Shown in pieces: positions 1-9,900 of a stretch of 37,498 bases of DNA. Source of the DNA: Verrucomicrobiota bacterium (GTDB taxonomy: Bacteria; Verrucomicrobiota; Verrucomicrobiia; Verrucomicrobiales; Akkermansiaceae); NCBI GenBank assembly GCA_004293445.1, contig RDYP01000026.1, forward strand, positions 1 through 37,498, read 5' to 3'. A program made the position numbers and the translations under genes. The notes beneath the pieces were generated by a model. That model searched no databases and had not been told where the DNA came from. It was given only the letters and a program-made list of their open reading frames with translations. The number at the start of each line of letters is the position of its first letter. Positions within the stretch are counted from its first letter, which is position 1.

Positions 1-93
1 AAACCCCGGCCGCGGCATGACGATCACGAACGCGGAATCGATCGGAAAAGACTTCTCCCAGGGGTTGGAAAACCGGGGTTCTTCAACAGGCTG
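1..93 (+). mobile_element. Right-end fragment of an IS1182-like insertion sequence
   Basis: These bases are identical to 37400-37492, the right end of the complete insertion sequence at the other edge of the window. They contain the last codons and stop of the transposase (ATGA-containing stretch near base 17-20) and the right terminal inverted repeat, which ends at base 93. The palindrome CTAG follows at 94-97. Only the end of the element is inside the window, so whether this copy is intact cannot be seen. It may be a second genomic copy, or the same copy seen twice because an assembler cut at a repeat. Confidence 0.9.
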
Positions 94-99
94 CTAGGC
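1..99. repeat. Terminal direct repeat, left copy
   Basis: The first 99 bases match 37400-37498 base for base. The match stops at the window end, two bases after CTAG. A 99-base terminal overlap is what a de Bruijn assembler working at k=99 leaves when a contig begins and ends on the same repeat node. It would also fit a circular contig, but the gene content argues against a small circle. Confidence 0.95.
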
Positions 100-789
100 A
101 TCCGCCAAACTCAAACGCGCCGACGGGAAACAACGCACGAAGTCAGCATCGGGCGGCGCCACGATCTCCATCGCCCCGCCGTTCCACGGATGCTCCAAAC
201 GCAGCGACTTCGCCTGCAGCAGCATCCTCGTTCCCGTCCCCAAAGCCGCCCCCAACTCATCGCTCCGCTCCCGCCCGGCGTATCGATAGTCGCCCACGAT
301 CGGAAATCCCGCCTGCTGCAAATGTCGGCGAATCTGATGAAAACGGCCCGTGAAGGGCTCCGCGCGCAGCAGCGATAACGTCAAATCGGCCATTCCCGGA
401 AAGCCACAGGCCAGCTCCACCCGTCGAAATTCCGTCCGCGCCGCCAATTCCGGCTCCTCAGGACTCTTCCGCAGCGGCATTTCACAGCACCACTCCTCTT
501 CGGTCGCTCCACAGACCACCGCAAGGTAGCGCTTCGCGACCCGACGCTGCTCAAATGCCTGCTGCACCCGCGTCGAGGTCGCCCGGTCCAGCGCGAATAA
601 AAGCACGCCCGAGGTCGGCCGATCCAAGCGATGAATCGGATACACCGGTCGGCCCAACTCATCCCTCAAGCGCTTCATCGCAATCCACTCCGGACCCTCC
701 GGTTCCCGCCCCGGATGCACGATCATTCCCGCCGGCTTGTCGATCGCCACGAGAAACTCGTCCTGAAAAAGGTAGCGGAGAGGCGTCAT
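94..789 (-). CDS. truC: RluA-family pseudouridine synthase, TruC-like
   Basis: This predicted cytoplasmic enzyme isomerises uridine to pseudouridine in RNA. The TruC subgroup modifies U65 of tRNA. The 231-residue product opens with a QDEFLVAIDKPAG segment and carries the motif HRLDRPTSG with catalytic Asp56. Later it has FTGRFHQIRRHL and GDYRYAG, both usual for the family. HRLDRPTSG and the lack of an S4 domain fit TruC better than RluC or RluD. The reading frame stays open upstream to 915, but that extension does not resemble the family, so I start at the Met just before the conserved PLRYLFQDE. The stop codon TAG lies inside the CTAG that borders the IS end, so the gene ends exactly at the insertion boundary and appears intact. 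The choice of TruC over another RluA-type enzyme is moderate. Confidence 0.85.
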   Translation of the reverse strand: MTPLRYLFQDEFLVAIDKPAGMIVHPGREPEGPEWIAMKRLRDELGRPVYPIHRLDRPTSGVLLFALDRATSTRVQQAFEQRRVAKRYLAVVCGATEEEWCCEMPLRKSPEEPELAARTEFRRVELACGFPGMADLTLSLLRAEPFTGRFHQIRRHLQQAGFPIVGDYRYAGRERSDELGAALGTGTRMLLQAKSLRLEHPWNGGAMEIVAPPDADFVRCFPSARLSLADA

Positions 790-1017
790 GGCACAGCGTT
801 GCGCACCAGTCTCATGCCCCGGGTATGACACCCCCGTCAATCCCGCAGGGCCACCACCCACGCGCTTCACATCACGCCGCTTCATCCTGCCACCCCAACG
901 CCAAAAGCCCCGCACCTCAGCGCCGCATCCGGCACGGAACCTGATTCACCTCGCCCCATGCCACCGCCAGTGTCCCGACCATTGCCAAGCAGCAGCAATC
1001 CGGGCATACCGAATCCC

Positions 1018-3552
1018 ATGTCGGCGTCCATCGCTCCCCAAAGCCCCCTGCCCGCCACCTATCAACGCGGGACCTGGGATGAAATGGTCGCGGCCGACGG
1101 CCAAGTGAACCCCTCTTGGGCCCACATCGCCGCATGGCTTGACAAGCTTTCCCCCGAACAAGCCGGCGCTACCGGTGCCGAAATCCGCCGCCTACTCCGC
1201 GAAAACGGCGTCACCTACAGCGTCCACGGCGCACCCGATGGCGAACACCGCGCTTGGCAGCTCGATGCCGTGCCCTGGGTCGTCTCCGAACAGGATTGGA
1301 AAAACGTCGAAAATGGGCTGATTCAACGCGCCGAGCTGCTCGATTTCGTCCTCACCGATCTCCACGGCGAACAAACCCTCATCCGCGACGGCTGGCTCCC
1401 CCCGGAACTCATTCACGCCCACCACGGCTACCTCCGGCCCTGCCACGGCATGAAGCTGGCCTCAAAACGCCAACTCATCCTCTACGCCGCCGACCTCGCA
1501 CGCGGTCCCGACGGGAGGATGTGGATCGTCAACGACCGGACCCAAGCCCCCTCCGGCAGCGGCTACGTCGTCGAGAACCGCGGCGTCATGACACGCGCCA
1601 TGCCACGACTGTTCCACCGCACCGGCATCCGCCGCATCGCCGGCTTCTTCCGAACCCTTCGCCAAACCCTGGAATCCTTCCCCGCCCACGCCGGCGCACG
1701 CGAACCCCGCGTGGTCATCCTCACCCCCGGTCCACAGAACGAAACCTATTTCGAACACGCCTTCCTCGCTTCCTACCTCGGCTACTCGCTCGTCCAAGGC
1801 GACGATCTCACCGTGCGCGATGGCCGCGTCTGGCTCCGCTCGCTTGGCGGACTGGAGCCCGTCGACGTCATCGTCCGCCGCGTCGACGCCTGGTTCTGCG
1901 ATCCTCTCGAACTCAAGGAAGACTCCCAACTCGGCGTACCCGGCCTGCTTGAAGCCATGCGCGCCGGCCACGTCGCCGTCGTCAACCACCCCGGCAGCGG
2001 CGTCTTGGAAAACCCCGGCCTCATGGCCTTCCTACCCGGTATCTGCCGCCACTTCCGCAGCGAAGAACTCATCCTACCGGCTGCAGCCACGTGGTGGTGC
2101 GGCGAGAAAAAAGCCCGCGACACCGTCCTCGCCCGCCTCGATAAAATGGTCGTTAAAGCCATCCACCGAGCCCCCACCTTCGATACCATCTTCGGCTCCA
2201 CCCTGGACCGTAGCGAACTGAAAAAACTCCGCGACCGCATCCTCGCCGCGCCGGAATGCTTCGTCGGCCAAGAACAAGTCGGCTTTTCCACCCAACCCTG
2301 CCTCAACGGCAGCAACATCGAAGCCCGCCGAGGCGTGCTCCGCGGCTTCGCCACCTCCACCCCCGACGGCCGCTACATGGTCATGCCCGGCGGCCTCACC
2401 CGCATCGCTGCCTCCCCCGACGCCCTCATCGTATCCAGCCAGCTCGGCGGGATCTCCAAGGACACTTGGGTCCAAGGAAACGACGCCGAACCCTTCGTCA
2501 GCCTCTGGTCCGAAAATGACGACATCGCCGCCGAAGCGGACTCGCGGAACGTCCCCAGCCGATCCGGCGAAAACCTCTTCTGGACCGGCCGCTACGCAGA
2601 ACGCGCCGAAGGCACCGCCCGCCTGCTGCGACGCGCCGTCATGAGCTTCGTCGAAGCGATTGGCGACGACGAGAACCAACTCCGCCGCCACCGCGAGATC
2701 CTGATGGGCGGACTTCTCGCCACGACCAATGCCGCTCCCGTCCACCCCGGCGAAGATTTCGCCGCCGTCAGCGATGAAGAGGAAGTGATCTCACTCCTCA
2801 CCAACGCCCATCGCATCGGCTCCCTCGCCGGCAATCTCCGCTCCTTCCGCAACGCCGCCTACACCGTGCGCGATCTCTGGTCGCCCGACTCCTGGCGCGT
2901 GATCGAAGCCGTCATCCGCGAATGGGTCGAAGACACGCCCTCAGTCCAAGCCGACCTCGACGGCTACACCGACCCGCTCAACCGACTCATCATCCACTTC
3001 ACCGCCCTCCTCGGACTGAACCTCGAAAGCATGACCCGCGATGCGGGATGGCGATTGCTCGACTCCGGCCGCCGCATCGAACGCGCCCAATTCCTCCTCG
3101 GGATCATCCGCAGTTTTCTCGTCGAAGCACGCCCCGCCGCCGAGGAACAGCTGGTCATGGAAACGGTCCTCGCCGCCTCAGACAGCCTAGTCACCTATCG
3201 CAAACGCTACCGCACGCATCCCCGCATCGAACTCGTGCTCGAACTGCTCCTGATGGAACCGAACAACGCCCGCTCCCTTCTCTACCAAGTCCAGCGACTC
3301 GGCGGCAATATCGACCACCTGCCACGACAACAGGACGGCGCGCGCCTGACGAAAGAACAGCGCATTCTCATCGAAACCAGCAGCCAACTCCGCCTCGCCG
3401 ACATCACCATCCTCGCAGCCACTAGCGGAGGCCGACGAAGGAAACTCGAGGCCTTCGTCGACCACATGAGCAGCTCCTTGGGCAACCTCTCCAACGCCCT
3501 GACCCTCACCTACTTCCGCCACGCCGACCGCCCGCATTTCCTTCACGGCTGA
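1018..3552 (+). CDS. Circularly permuted ATP-grasp / alpha-E fusion protein
   Basis: The N-terminal part (about residues 1-500 of 844) matches the DUF404/DUF407 proteins, a circularly permuted type-2 ATP-grasp fold. Landmarks are NGVTYSVHG, the NDRTQAPSGSGY loop near 172-183, the RRVDAWFCDP region near 290, NHPGSGVLENP, and DGRYMVMPGGLTRIA near 450. After a short linker the alpha-E (DUF403) helical domain begins near 516 with ENLFWTGRYAERAEGTARLL and runs to the C-terminus. The two domains are often separate neighbouring genes; here they are one polypeptide. ATP-grasp enzymes join a carboxylate to an amine using ATP, and this family is predicted to make peptide-like bonds. The substrate is unknown. 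A transglutaminase-fold gene follows after 37 bp and is probably co-transcribed. An in-frame ATG at 958 would add 20 low-complexity residues. I prefer 1018, but no clear ribosome site decides it. Confidence 0.88.
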   Translation: MSASIAPQSPLPATYQRGTWDEMVAADGQVNPSWAHIAAWLDKLSPEQAGATGAEIRRLLRENGVTYSVHGAPDGEHRAWQLDAVPWVVSEQDWKNVENGLIQRAELLDFVLTDLHGEQTLIRDGWLPPELIHAHHGYLRPCHGMKLASKRQLILYAADLARGPDGRMWIVNDRTQAPSGSGYVVENRGVMTRAMPRLFHRTGIRRIAGFFRTLRQTLESFPAHAGAREPRVVILTPGPQNETYFEHAFLASYLGYSLVQGDDLTVRDGRVWLRSLGGLEPVDVIVRRVDAWFCDPLELKEDSQLGVPGLLEAMRAGHVAVVNHPGSGVLENPGLMAFLPGICRHFRSEELILPAAATWWCGEKKARDTVLARLDKMVVKAIHRAPTFDTIFGSTLDRSELKKLRDRILAAPECFVGQEQVGFSTQPCLNGSNIEARRGVLRGFATSTPDGRYMVMPGGLTRIAASPDALIVSSQLGGISKDTWVQGNDAEPFVSLWSENDDIAAEADSRNVPSRSGENLFWTGRYAERAEGTARLLRRAVMSFVEAIGDDENQLRRHREILMGGLLATTNAAPVHPGEDFAAVSDEEEVISLLTNAHRIGSLAGNLRSFRNAAYTVRDLWSPDSWRVIEAVIREWVEDTPSVQADLDGYTDPLNRLIIHFTALLGLNLESMTRDAGWRLLDSGRRIERAQFLLGIIRSFLVEARPAAEEQLVMETVLAASDSLVTYRKRYRTHPRIELVLELLLMEPNNARSLLYQVQRLGGNIDHLPRQQDGARLTKEQRILIETSSQLRLADITILAATSGGRRRKLEAFVDHMSSSLGNLSNALTLTYFRHADRPHFLHG

Positions 3553-3589
3553 CCTCCGCGAGGCGATCCCACCCACCCCTTCCCACCCC

Positions 3590-4462
3590 ATGCGCTACCG
3601 CATCCGCCACCGGACAACCTACCGCTACGATGTCCCGGCCAATCTTTGCCACAACGAGGCTCGGCTCCGACCACTCGATCTCCCCGGCCAACGCTGCTTG
3701 AAATGGAAACTCAGCATCGACCCTGAACCCGAGTTCCACCGTACCCGCCGCGATTCCTTCGGAAACTTCATCGATTACTTCTCGATCCAACGCCCCCACC
3801 CCCAACTCGACATCACCGCCGAAAGCGAAGTCGAAGTCCTCTCCGCCGGCCAACTCCCCCTGGAAACCGGCGGGCCTTGGGACCGCCTGCGCGAAACCCT
3901 GCTCGCCTCGAAAGACCCCGCCTCCCTCGAAGCCCGCGCCTTCGCCCTCTCCTCCCCCCTCATCCCCGTCCTGCCGGAACTGGCCGATTTCGCCAGGCCC
4001 GACTTCCCACCCGATCGCTGCATCCTCGAAGCCGTCGCCGCCCTCAATGCGCGGATCTTCCGCGACTTCAAGTTCGACCCCGACTTCACGACCGTGGCCA
4101 CGCCCGTCGCCGAAGTCCTCCTAAACCGCCGCGGCGTTTGCCAGGACTTCGCCCAATTGATGATCGCCGCTCTCCGCTCGCTCGGCCTGCCCGCTCGCTA
4201 CGTCTCGGGCTACCTCGAAACCCTTCCCCCACCCGGAAAGCCCAAACTCGTCGGCGCGGATGCATCCCACGCCTGGGTCTCCATCTTCGTCCCTGGACAA
4301 GGCTGGCTGGACTTCGATCCCACCAACAACGTCCGCCCCGGAGAACGACACATCACCGTCGCCACCGGTCGGGATTACCGCGACGTTTCCCCCCTCCGCG
4401 GAGTGACAGTCGGCGGTGCCAGCCACTCGCTGAAGGTCTCGGTCGATGTCTCCCCGCTCTGA
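3590..4462 (+). CDS. Transglutaminase-like cysteine peptidase partner of the ATP-grasp/alpha-E protein
   Basis: The 290-residue product begins MRYRIRHRTTYRYD, typical of the bacterial transglutaminase N-terminal beta domain, followed by a transglutaminase core. The catalytic triad is visible: Cys184 in RRGVCQDFAQ, His227 in ASHAWVS and Asp243 in LDFDPTNN. All three are intact. There is no signal peptide or membrane segment, so it is probably cytoplasmic. Proteins of this type are more often amide-hydrolysing peptidases than cross-linkers. They recur beside permuted ATP-grasp and alpha-E genes, where they are predicted to cut, transfer or trim the product of the ligase. It lies 37 bp downstream of that fusion gene on the same strand. 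Activity and substrate are inferred only. Confidence 0.9.
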   Translation: MRYRIRHRTTYRYDVPANLCHNEARLRPLDLPGQRCLKWKLSIDPEPEFHRTRRDSFGNFIDYFSIQRPHPQLDITAESEVEVLSAGQLPLETGGPWDRLRETLLASKDPASLEARAFALSSPLIPVLPELADFARPDFPPDRCILEAVAALNARIFRDFKFDPDFTTVATPVAEVLLNRRGVCQDFAQLMIAALRSLGLPARYVSGYLETLPPPGKPKLVGADASHAWVSIFVPGQGWLDFDPTNNVRPGERHITVATGRDYRDVSPLRGVTVGGASHSLKVSVDVSPL

Positions 4463-4555
4463 ATTTCCGTCAACCCGAAGACCCAAAAGCCGAAATTCAT
4501 TGTAAATAAAGGTTGATCGAATACCGGGGACAACTGATTACCAAGCCCCTACACC

Positions 4556-5521
4556 ATGTCCACCCCGCCCTCTGCTCCCTCCGCAAAGTTCTTTTCCCGA
4601 TCCCTCGTGATCGCCTCGCTACTTGCCGCCAGCTCCCCCGCTGCGACTTCCGTGTTCCTAGACAGCTCGGCAGCCGGCAACAATGCAGCGGTCGCCACTG
4701 CCTACGGCGACTCGATCTACCTGATCCAGCCCGGCATCAACGTGAACCCGGCCTTCAAGGTGGAAGATGGCAAGACCAACTGGTCCAAGGACAACATCAG
4801 CGGCTTCAGCAGCTCCACCGACATGGAGCCTCTGCCTATCCATCAAGTTCCCGTCATTTCCTACGGAGGACTCCACTACATCGCGCTCGGCGTCGACTTC
4901 AATGAGACGGGCTCCAGCTCCGACTTCGATGTCGTCAACCTCATGCTCTGGGTCGGCCCAGCCAGCGCCAGCACGCTCGCCGTCGCCATTCAGAACGATC
5001 CCAACATCGGAGCTCTGACGTGGGCAACCTCCGCCACCAACCAGATGAAGAACTCGTGGGAAAGCGGCATCCGCACCATGGAGAATAATCCGGCCAACTC
5101 CGCCCAGGGCATCGATCTCATCTACCAACAAAATGCCAACCCACAATTGAACGTCGCAGGCGATGCCATGCCGTACGGGTCCGACCCGAAACGCGTCTAT
5201 TCAAACGGGCTCTCATCCCTGGGTTCGAACGAGGCGGATATCGCGATCCTCGTCCCCTATTCCGTGCTCATCGGTAGAAATTCAAGCGAGGTCCTCTACG
5301 TTGGCCTGCAAACCGGCTCCATGACCGATGGCGGCAGCGACCGAGTCGGCTTCATCGATCCGACCACCCTCGTCAATGGCGGCTACCTGCAGCAGCAGGG
5401 CGTCCCCATCAGCACCACCTTCGTCCAGCCTGGTACCTCGATCACGGTTCCGGAACCCTCCAGCGCCGCCCTCGGCCTCGGTGCCCTCGCCCTCTGCCTG
5501 GTTCGCCGCCGCCGCGACTGA
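4556..5521 (+). CDS. PEP-CTERM sorting-domain secreted protein of unknown function
   Basis: This 321-residue product has an N-terminal signal peptide (hydrophobic stretch SLVIASLLAASSPAATS, residues about 16-33). The C-terminus is a classic PEP-CTERM tail: the VPEP box, a short hydrophobic helix (ALGLGALALCL), then the basic end VRRRRD. In this system the exosortase/archaeosortase EpsH-type machinery processes the tail during export. The middle is rich in Ser, Asn, Gly and Thr, with few charged residues and no recognised enzymatic domain, and looks like a beta-rich surface or matrix protein. It starts 93 bp after the transglutaminase gene, in a relatively AT-rich gap that probably holds its own promoter. 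A strong hairpin follows the stop. No exosortase gene is in this window. Confidence 0.85.
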   Translation: MSTPPSAPSAKFFSRSLVIASLLAASSPAATSVFLDSSAAGNNAAVATAYGDSIYLIQPGINVNPAFKVEDGKTNWSKDNISGFSSSTDMEPLPIHQVPVISYGGLHYIALGVDFNETGSSSDFDVVNLMLWVGPASASTLAVAIQNDPNIGALTWATSATNQMKNSWESGIRTMENNPANSAQGIDLIYQQNANPQLNVAGDAMPYGSDPKRVYSNGLSSLGSNEADIAILVPYSVLIGRNSSEVLYVGLQTGSMTDGGSDRVGFIDPTTLVNGGYLQQQGVPISTTFVQPGTSITVPEPSSAALGLGALALCLVRRRRD

Positions 5522-5560
5522 ACGCCGCCCGGCGATCAACCCTCGTTCCGTCCGGATACG

Positions 5561-5595
5561 AAAACGCCCCACCTCTTTCGAGGCGGGGCGTTTTT
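5561..5595. terminator. Bidirectional intrinsic terminator between the PEP-CTERM gene and gapA
   Basis: The hairpin stem is AAAACGCCCC-CCTC pairing with GAGG-GGGGCGTTTT around a TTTC loop, with one mismatched pair. A T-run follows on the plus strand and an A-run precedes it, so it can act in both directions. It sits between two convergent genes, 40 bp after one stop and 25 bp before the other. Confidence 0.85.
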
Positions 5596-5619
5596 GCAAA
5601 GAGCCTTTCAGGCCGGATC

Positions 5620-6849
<1,230 letters not shown>

Positions 6850-7425
6850 TTACAGCGCCTCGATCCCCAAACCTCGAAACTCGACCTTCATTTCAACCCC
6901 GGGATGAACCTGGAGCCCGACCGGACCGCTCTCAATCGCCGTCTCAGACCGATACTCGACCACCCGCTTTCCATTCAGCCACACGGCGTAATTCTGCCCT
7001 CGCGCCTCGATCCTCATGCGATTCCATTCGCCCCTCTTCAGCAACTCACTCACCCCGGCGGCCTCGACCGGGTAAGCCCCCCGGGAGGCAATGTAGGGCG
7101 ACCCACTCATGTCACGCCCCAAGGACCGCGAGGTGCCGATCTGTATCTGCTCGTTCTCCCGACGCAGAAAAATCCCCGAGTCAATGTCGCCAGAAAAACG
7201 AAATTCCAGTTCAACCCTGAAATCCGCATAAGACTTCGCCGTCCATAAAATCGAATTCCGCTTCGCGGCATCACTCCGCCCGGTCAGCACTCCATCGACA
7301 ACGCTCCAGCACGGCGCACCCGCGACCCTCCAGCCCTCCAAGTCGCGGCCATTGAACAGGGGTTCCAAACTCGCCGAGGCCAGCCATGGAAAAAGGACCA
7401 ACGCGCAAACAAGGAAAGGTTTCAT
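6850..7425 (-). CDS. Secreted DUF1080 (3-keto-disaccharide hydrolase-like) protein
   Basis: The 191-residue product has a signal peptide (MKPFLVCALVLFPWLASA) followed by a single DUF1080 domain, a concanavalin-like beta sandwich. Recognisable family features are LFNGRDLEGW at the mature N-terminus, the central DSGIFLR, and GEWNRMRIEARGQNYAVWLNG. DUF1080 proteins are abundant in Planctomycetota and Verrucomicrobiota. Some are 3-keto-glycoside hydrolases and many have no assigned role. Two tandem ATGs (7428 and 7425) are preceded by GGGGGAG at a fitting distance. I choose the second. It lies 41 bp downstream of cimA on the same strand, so the two may be co-transcribed, though a functional link is not obvious. 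Confidence 0.82.
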   Translation of the reverse strand: MKPFLVCALVLFPWLASASLEPLFNGRDLEGWRVAGAPCWSVVDGVLTGRSDAAKRNSILWTAKSYADFRVELEFRFSGDIDSGIFLRRENEQIQIGTSRSLGRDMSGSPYIASRGAYPVEAAGVSELLKRGEWNRMRIEARGQNYAVWLNGKRVVEYRSETAIESGPVGLQVHPGVEMKVEFRGLGIEAL

Positions 7426-7466
7426 CATCACCCTACGCTCCCCCGACAGTCGTTTTTCCGGGAATG

Positions 7467-9056
7467 TCACGCGAGCTTCGACCGCCGCCGCTGGAGGAAG
7501 AGGTCGATCCCATCCACCAGCGCGATCCACGATGCCTCGATGATGTTTTCCGAAACTCCGACCGTCCCCCAGTTCTCGCCGTCGGCAGTGGAAACAATCA
7601 AGACCCGGGTCTTCGCCGCGGTCGCGTCGTGACCGTCGATGATACGCACCTTGTAATCCACTAGCGAAACCCCAGCGATCTCGGGATAAAAAGGCAGCAA
7701 AGCCTGGCGCAAGGCCTTGTCCAAGGCGTTCACCACCCCCAAACCTTCGGCTACGGTATATTCCGCCACATCGCCAACGTAGAGCTTCACCGTCGCCTCG
7801 CAGACGGGATCATGACCGTCGCGATACTGACGGAAGCTGGTGTGAAATTCCTTAAGTTCGAAAGGCTTCTCATAGCGACCCAACTCGCGGCGGATCAACA
7901 GTTCCAACGAACCACCCGCAGCCTCGAAAGCATAGCCCTCGTTCTCAAGCTCCTTCACCTTGTGCAGCACCGCCTTCGCTTCGACCGACCCCTTATCCAG
8001 AGGAATCCCGAGTTGCTCGGCCTTGATCAGGATGTTCGACTGCCCGCTCAACTCGGAAACGAGGATGTTCTGCGAGTTGCCGACACTCTCCGGCACGATG
8101 TGCTCGTAACTGCGCGCCAATTTCTGAACGGCATTCACGTGCATCCCCCCCTTGTGCGCGAACGCCGTGCGACCGACAAACGCCGCCCGGGCGAAGTGAG
8201 GATTGTTAGAAACGTCGTCGACGAAATACGAAAGCTCCCGGAGTTTCGCCAGATCCGGGACCACTTCGCGTCCCATCTTCAGCTGCAAAATCGGAATCAC
8301 TGAAGTCAAATTGCAGTTCCCCGTGCGTTCGCCGTAGCCGTTCACCGTACCCTGGACCTGCACCGCGCCAGCATCGACGGCGGCAATCGCGTTCGCGACA
8401 GCCAGTTCGCAGTCGTTGTGAGTGTGGATACCGATCGGCGTTCCCGGGATACACGCACGCACCGCCGTGCAAATTTCAACGACCTCGGAAGGCAAAGTTC
8501 CCCCATTTGTATCGCAGAGCACTAGGCAATCCGCACCGCCATCCGCCGCCGCTTTCAACGAGGCCAAGGCATGCTCCGGAGAATCCTTGTAGCCATCGAA
8601 GAAATGTTCCGCGTCGTAAATCACCTCACGGCCATGCTTTTTCAGATAGGCCACCGTATCGCGAATCATCGCGCGGTTCTCCTCGGGACTTGTCCTCAGA
8701 ACCTCCGTGACATGAAGCTCCCAACTCTTTCCGAAAATCGTGACCACCGGAGTCTCGGCATCCAGCAACAAACGCACCTGCGAATCTTCCTCCACCGGGG
8801 TATCCGCCCGGCGGGTCGAACCGAAGGCAGCAAGCCGTGCATGACTCAAGCGCAGCTTCTTCGCCTCTTGGAAGAACTCGACATCCTTCGGATTCGAACC
8901 CGGCCACCCACCTTCAATGTAGTCGACCCCAAAAGCGTCGAGACGCTCCGCAATTCGCAGCTTGTCGAGCAACGAAAGCTGAAAGCCCTCCCCCTGCGTG
9001 CCATCGCGCAAGGTGGTATCGTAGAGCTGGACGGTCTTTTCGGAGGAAACGCTCAT
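7467..9056 (-). CDS. cimA: (R)-citramalate synthase
   Basis: This enzyme condenses pyruvate with acetyl-CoA to give (R)-citramalate, the first step of threonine-independent isoleucine synthesis. The 529-residue product has the HMGL-like TIM barrel with YDTTLRDGTQGEG at the N-terminus, metal-ligand motif GIHTHNDCELAVAN, and NGYGERTGNCNL. The C-terminal part from about residue 390 is a LeuA-type allosteric domain. Length and the FQLS sequence after RDGTQGEG match the CimA subgroup rather than 2-isopropylmalate synthase or homocitrate synthase, but these families are close and the substrate call rests on overall resemblance. The gene stands apart from other branched-chain amino acid genes here. 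The DUF1080 gene follows it. Confidence 0.88.
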   Translation of the reverse strand: MSVSSEKTVQLYDTTLRDGTQGEGFQLSLLDKLRIAERLDAFGVDYIEGGWPGSNPKDVEFFQEAKKLRLSHARLAAFGSTRRADTPVEEDSQVRLLLDAETPVVTIFGKSWELHVTEVLRTSPEENRAMIRDTVAYLKKHGREVIYDAEHFFDGYKDSPEHALASLKAAADGGADCLVLCDTNGGTLPSEVVEICTAVRACIPGTPIGIHTHNDCELAVANAIAAVDAGAVQVQGTVNGYGERTGNCNLTSVIPILQLKMGREVVPDLAKLRELSYFVDDVSNNPHFARAAFVGRTAFAHKGGMHVNAVQKLARSYEHIVPESVGNSQNILVSELSGQSNILIKAEQLGIPLDKGSVEAKAVLHKVKELENEGYAFEAAGGSLELLIRRELGRYEKPFELKEFHTSFRQYRDGHDPVCEATVKLYVGDVAEYTVAEGLGVVNALDKALRQALLPFYPEIAGVSLVDYKVRIIDGHDATAAKTRVLIVSTADGENWGTVGVSENIIEASWIALVDGIDLFLQRRRSKLA

Positions 9057-9141
9057 GGTGGCGGGGCGCGGACGCTAGAACGATCGGACGCCGCGGGCAA
9101 CCCGCAATCTCAGAAAAGCCCGGGCTTCGAACGAAAAGTGC

Positions 9142-9178
9142 AAAAAAAACTCCCGGGGGGAACGAATCCCGCCAGGAG
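9142..9178 (-). terminator. Intrinsic terminator of the small orphan gene
   Basis: On the minus strand a 12-pair stem (CTCCTGGCGGGA with TCCCCCCGGGAG; one wobble and one mismatch) closes a TTCGT loop and is followed by eight T residues. It lies just after the stop of the gene at 9200-9736, so it should stop that transcript before cimA. Confidence 0.85.
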
Positions 9179-9199
9179 CGATAAGAAAGAAACCACCGA

Positions 9200-9736
9200 T
9201 CAGGCGCGAATCCCGGCAAGTTCGAGGAACTTGTCCAACGACATCGCGATCTGTATCTGCGGCGATGTCTGGATGACGTGCAACGAGGACGCGTTCGACG
9301 GAATCGCACTGAAATTCAACTCCAGCTTGCGAACCGCATCCGGCAATTGGGTCTGAATTTCACCGGTCAGGAGGTCCTGAGTGATTTTCACAGGGAAACC
9401 CTTTCCGTGAAGTACCTTATAAAAGGCGCCCTCGTCGATCTTCGACGCCACGCTGACTACCGGACGAGGAGCCGCCTTGGGAACGCGGAGCGGCTTGACA
9501 CTCCGACCTTGGTCCGCCTCGCCACTGGCGGGGCAAGTGCCATAGGATGAGAGATATTTACCGGAAACCCACAATGGAGACTGACCCGCACGGCGATATC
9601 GCGGCGTGTCGGACAAGGTCCATTTGCACTTCGACTTTTCGAGGTCGGAGTAAATAGCAGCTTCCGTAGCTTCGAGGCCATTGGCTCTACGGAGATCGAG
9701 AAGTTGCGCGATAATATCGGACGGAATTTGTTGCAT
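9200..9736 (-). CDS. Conserved-looking hypothetical protein, 178 residues
   Basis: I do not recognise this protein. The N-terminal 50 residues look helical (MQQIPSDIIAQLLDLRRANG). The middle is a basic, proline-containing linker (KPLRVPKAAPRPVVS). The C-terminal third (about 105-178) has alternating hydrophobic residues, including DLLTGEIQTQLPDAVRKLEL, and ends in MSLDKFLELAGIRA. There is no signal peptide or membrane helix, and only two cysteines. Support for a real gene comes from an AT-rich upstream region and a strong terminator right after the stop. It is a single-gene unit between cimA and a divergent hydrolase gene. Confidence 0.65.
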   Translation of the reverse strand: MQQIPSDIIAQLLDLRRANGLEATEAAIYSDLEKSKCKWTLSDTPRYRRAGQSPLWVSGKYLSSYGTCPASGEADQGRSVKPLRVPKAAPRPVVSVASKIDEGAFYKVLHGKGFPVKITQDLLTGEIQTQLPDAVRKLELNFSAIPSNASSLHVIQTSPQIQIAMSLDKFLELAGIRA

Positions 9737-9780
9737 ATGACGCCCAGAGCTTGGGCCCCAATAACCGATTTCGCAAGAAC

Positions 9781-9900
9781 GATCTTACACAAGACCCATC
9801 AAAACCCGAAAAGCACCATTAAAAACGCCAAGATCAAAAAAATAAGATATTATCTAAACTCAGAAAACAAATAGCACCCACGATCATTAAAACTTAACTA
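9781..9900. promoter_or_regulatory. AT-rich intergenic island between divergent genes
   Basis: By direct count 39 of these 120 bases are G or C (about 33 percent), in a window that is otherwise strongly GC-rich. It sits in the 218-bp gap between the divergent orphan gene and the hydrolase gene, so it probably holds promoters for one or both. I could not assign a convincing -35/-10 pair with normal spacing. Confidence 0.4.
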
